Positions 4,985-6,198 of a stretch of 6,198 nt of DNA are shown here, piece by piece; position 1 is the stretch's first letter; each line of letters begins with the position of its first letter. The stretch is taken from the NCBI GenBank assembly GCA_003132825.1, contig PKYX01000094.1:1-6198 (forward strand), given 5' to 3'. The translations under genes were made by a program, and so were the position numbers. The notes beneath the pieces are model-generated. The model ran no database searches and was not told where the DNA came from. It saw only the letters and a list, made by a program, of their open reading frames with translations. Source of the stretch: Acidobacteriaceae bacterium (lineage in GTDB: Bacteria; Acidobacteriota; Terriglobia; Terriglobales; Acidobacteriaceae).

Positions 4985-6198
4985 AACCAGCCTCTCTTTT
5001 TCGCCATGCCATCGCCGAAGCCCGGCCGAGGCTCGCGTCTCTCCTCGGAACTATTCGGGACGCAACTTCCGTAACGCCTGCGCTTCGATGCGACGGATGC
5101 GCTCGCGGATAGGGCCGCCGTGATGCTCGCCGCAATTCATCGACCGCCGCCCGCAGCACGCTCCCCGGTACATCATTCACAATCTCGACTCGGCCAATTT
5201 CCCGGGGCAGCACAAAATGGACCACACCCTGGCGCGTTTTCTTGTCCGACCGCAGCCCATCGATCACCCTCTGGCTGCGGGTCGCGACCGCTGGCAAGGG
5301 ACCGAGAGACCGCACCGCATCGGCAATCCGCCGGGCACTCGCACCGTCGATGCGTTCCATGGCAAAAGCGATCTGGGTGGCGGCGATCATGCCCCACGCC
5401 ACCGCTTCGCCGTGGAGAAAATCACGGTACCGGGTGGCAGACTCGAGGGCGTGGCCGATGGTATGGCCAAAATTCAACACCCGGCGAAGTCCGCCTTCCC
5501 GCTCGTCCGCCGACACCACTTGGGCCTTCAGCTTGACTGATTCCGCAATCACCCATTCGAGCATCTTCTGGTCCCGGCGTAAGGTCTGGACGGGGGTTTT
5601 TTCGAGCACCCGAAACAGCTCCGGCAAGCCGATCACACCCGCTTTGAGCGATTCATAGAGGCCGGCGCGAAATTCACGCTCGGGCAAAGTAGTCAGCACC
5701 GCCGGGTCGATCAGTACGGCCATCGGCTGATAAAACGTGCCCAGGAGATTTTTCCCGGCGCCGAGGTTGACCCCCGTCTTGCCCCCGACCGAAGCATCGA
5801 CCTGCGCCTGTACCGTGGTCGGAATCTGTACCAGCTCGACGCCGCGCATGTAGACCGACGCCAGCATGCCGCCCACGTCGCCCACCACCCCGCCACCAAA
5901 GGCCAAAACGACGGCATCCCGCTCCGCCCCCAGCCGGGTCATTTTCTCGGCCAGTGCCGCGACCGTGGCCAGTCGCTTGTAGCGTTCGCCGTCGCGCATC
6001 TCGACAAATTCCGGGGCGAATCCGGCGGCCGCAAGCGACCGGGCCAAGGACTTCCCCCAGCGGCGGCGGACCGGAGAGACGGTGACCACGAATACGCGTT
6101 TACGATCCCCGAGCAGTTCGCGCAAATGCGCCCCAGCGCGGTCGAGCAGCCCGCTCTCGATCAGCACTTGGTAGGGACGCGGCAGAACATTGACTTTC
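4971..6198 (-). CDS. aroB: 3-dehydroquinate synthase AroB (5' truncated by window; unusual C-terminal tail)
   Basis: The enzyme converts DAHP to 3-dehydroquinate, the second step of the shikimate pathway, using NAD+ and a divalent metal. The frame is open to the right edge and begins KVNVLPRPYQVLIESGLL, typical of the start of AroB, so only a few N-terminal residues are missing; the GTG at 6167-6165 is an internal Val. NAD and active-site motifs are intact: AFGGGVVGDVGG (visible residues 99-110), QIPTTVQAQVDASVGGKTGVN (124-144), and the three metal ligands E182 (LYESLKAG), H245 (NFGHTIGHALE) and H262 (LHGEAVAWG). The family normally ends soon after the segment RVEIVNDVPGSVLRAAVDELRR. Here the frame runs about 51 residues further, as an Arg/Ser/Ala-rich tail with AT-richer third codon positions, to TAA at 4973-4971 inside menG. 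A frame shifted by one base near 5128 ends at TAG 5053-5051 and looks more coding-like. The core identification is secure; the true 3' end is doubtful. Confidence 0.94.
   Translation of the reverse strand, partial: KVNVLPRPYQVLIESGLLDRAGAHLRELLGDRKRVFVVTVSPVRRRWGKSLARSLAAAGFAPEFVEMRDGERYKRLATVAALAEKMTRLGAERDAVVLAFGGGVVGDVGGMLASVYMRGVELVQIPTTVQAQVDASVGGKTGVNLGAGKNLLGTFYQPMAVLIDPAVLTTLPEREFRAGLYESLKAGVIGLPELFRVLEKTPVQTLRRDQKMLEWVIAESVKLKAQVVSADEREGGLRRVLNFGHTIGHALESATRYRDFLHGEAVAWGMIAATQIAFAMERIDGASARRIADAVRSLGPLPAVATRSQRVIDGLRSDKKTRQGVVHFVLPREIGRVEIVNDVPGSVLRAAVDELRRASRRPYPRAHPSHRSAGVTEVASRIVPRRDASLGRASAMAWRKREAGCERS
4991..4996 (-). promoter_or_regulatory. Shine-Dalgarno of ubiE/menG
   Basis: GAGAGG on the minus strand lies six bases before the GTG at 4984-4982 and supports that start. 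It sits within the last codons of the annotated aroB frame, so it would be free of translating ribosomes only if aroB really ends earlier (see the possible stop at 5051). Confidence 0.55.
5051..5140 (-). other. Alternative frame at the 3' end of aroB (probable displaced tail or tiny ORF)
   Basis: In the frame shifted by one base from aroB, ATG 5140-5138 to TAG 5053-5051 encodes 29 residues whose last part reads PIRERIRRIEAQALRKLRPE, a likely amphipathic charged helix. Most codons end in G or C, as in the real genes here, while the aroB frame over the same bases has many A/T third positions. The simplest reading is that this is the true AroB tail after a one-base indel near 5128. It would leave 66 bases to the menG start. 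An independent small gene is less likely: the ATG has no clear ribosome binding site. Confidence 0.35.

Noticed and set aside
6165..6167. GTG as the start codon of aroB
   Set aside because: The frame continues upstream to the window edge with residues (KVNVLPRPYQ) that match the normal AroB N-terminus, so the gene is cut by the window rather than starting here.
1..6198. CRISPR arrays, tRNA/rRNA genes, transposases, phage genes or toxin-antitoxin pairs
   Set aside because: I found no spaced direct repeats, cloverleaf sequences or such protein families. All long stretches are explained by the six genes listed.

Overview
This window looks like a piece of a GC-rich (about 60% or more by eye) bacterial chromosome. 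It is densely packed with ordinary metabolic and transport genes, and I see no phage, insertion sequence, CRISPR array or RNA gene. The gene content (RibF, AroB, a UbiE/MenG-type quinone methyltransferase, a CDF metal exporter) and the protein style suggest an Acidobacteriota-like organism. That is an impression from the sequence, not a demonstrated placement.

Layout. Positions 2-358 (+) hold the 3' end of ribF (riboflavin kinase domain). Facing it, and running leftward, are an EamA/DMT-type transporter (410-1402, -) and upstream of it a cation diffusion facilitator (1474-2940, -). These two probably form a short leftward unit that starts at a divergent intergenic region (2941-3137). From that region an extended short-chain dehydrogenase/epimerase reads rightward (3138-4205, +). 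It converges, after 26 bases, on a leftward pair: aroB (5' end outside the window, 4971-6198, -) followed by the quinone C-methyltransferase ubiE/menG (4232-4984, -).

How the genes fit together. aroB feeds the shikimate pathway to chorismate, the precursor of menaquinone (or ubiquinone), and menG/ubiE performs a late ring methylation of the quinone, so this pair is metabolically coherent. The CDF protein should export divalent metals such as Zn2+; the EamA protein is a small-metabolite carrier of unknown substrate. The epimerase is an isolated transcription unit.

No new multi-gene system is evident. Points that merit a second look are: (i) an unusual Arg-rich tail on AroB that looks like the product of a frameshift close to the 3' end, with a better coding frame ending at 5051; (ii) an SDR protein in which both the catalytic Tyr and Lys of YxxxK appear replaced (C150/Q154); (iii) a CDF transporter with three tandem C-terminal cytosolic modules instead of one; and (iv) a possible 15-codon leader ORF overlapping the epimerase start.
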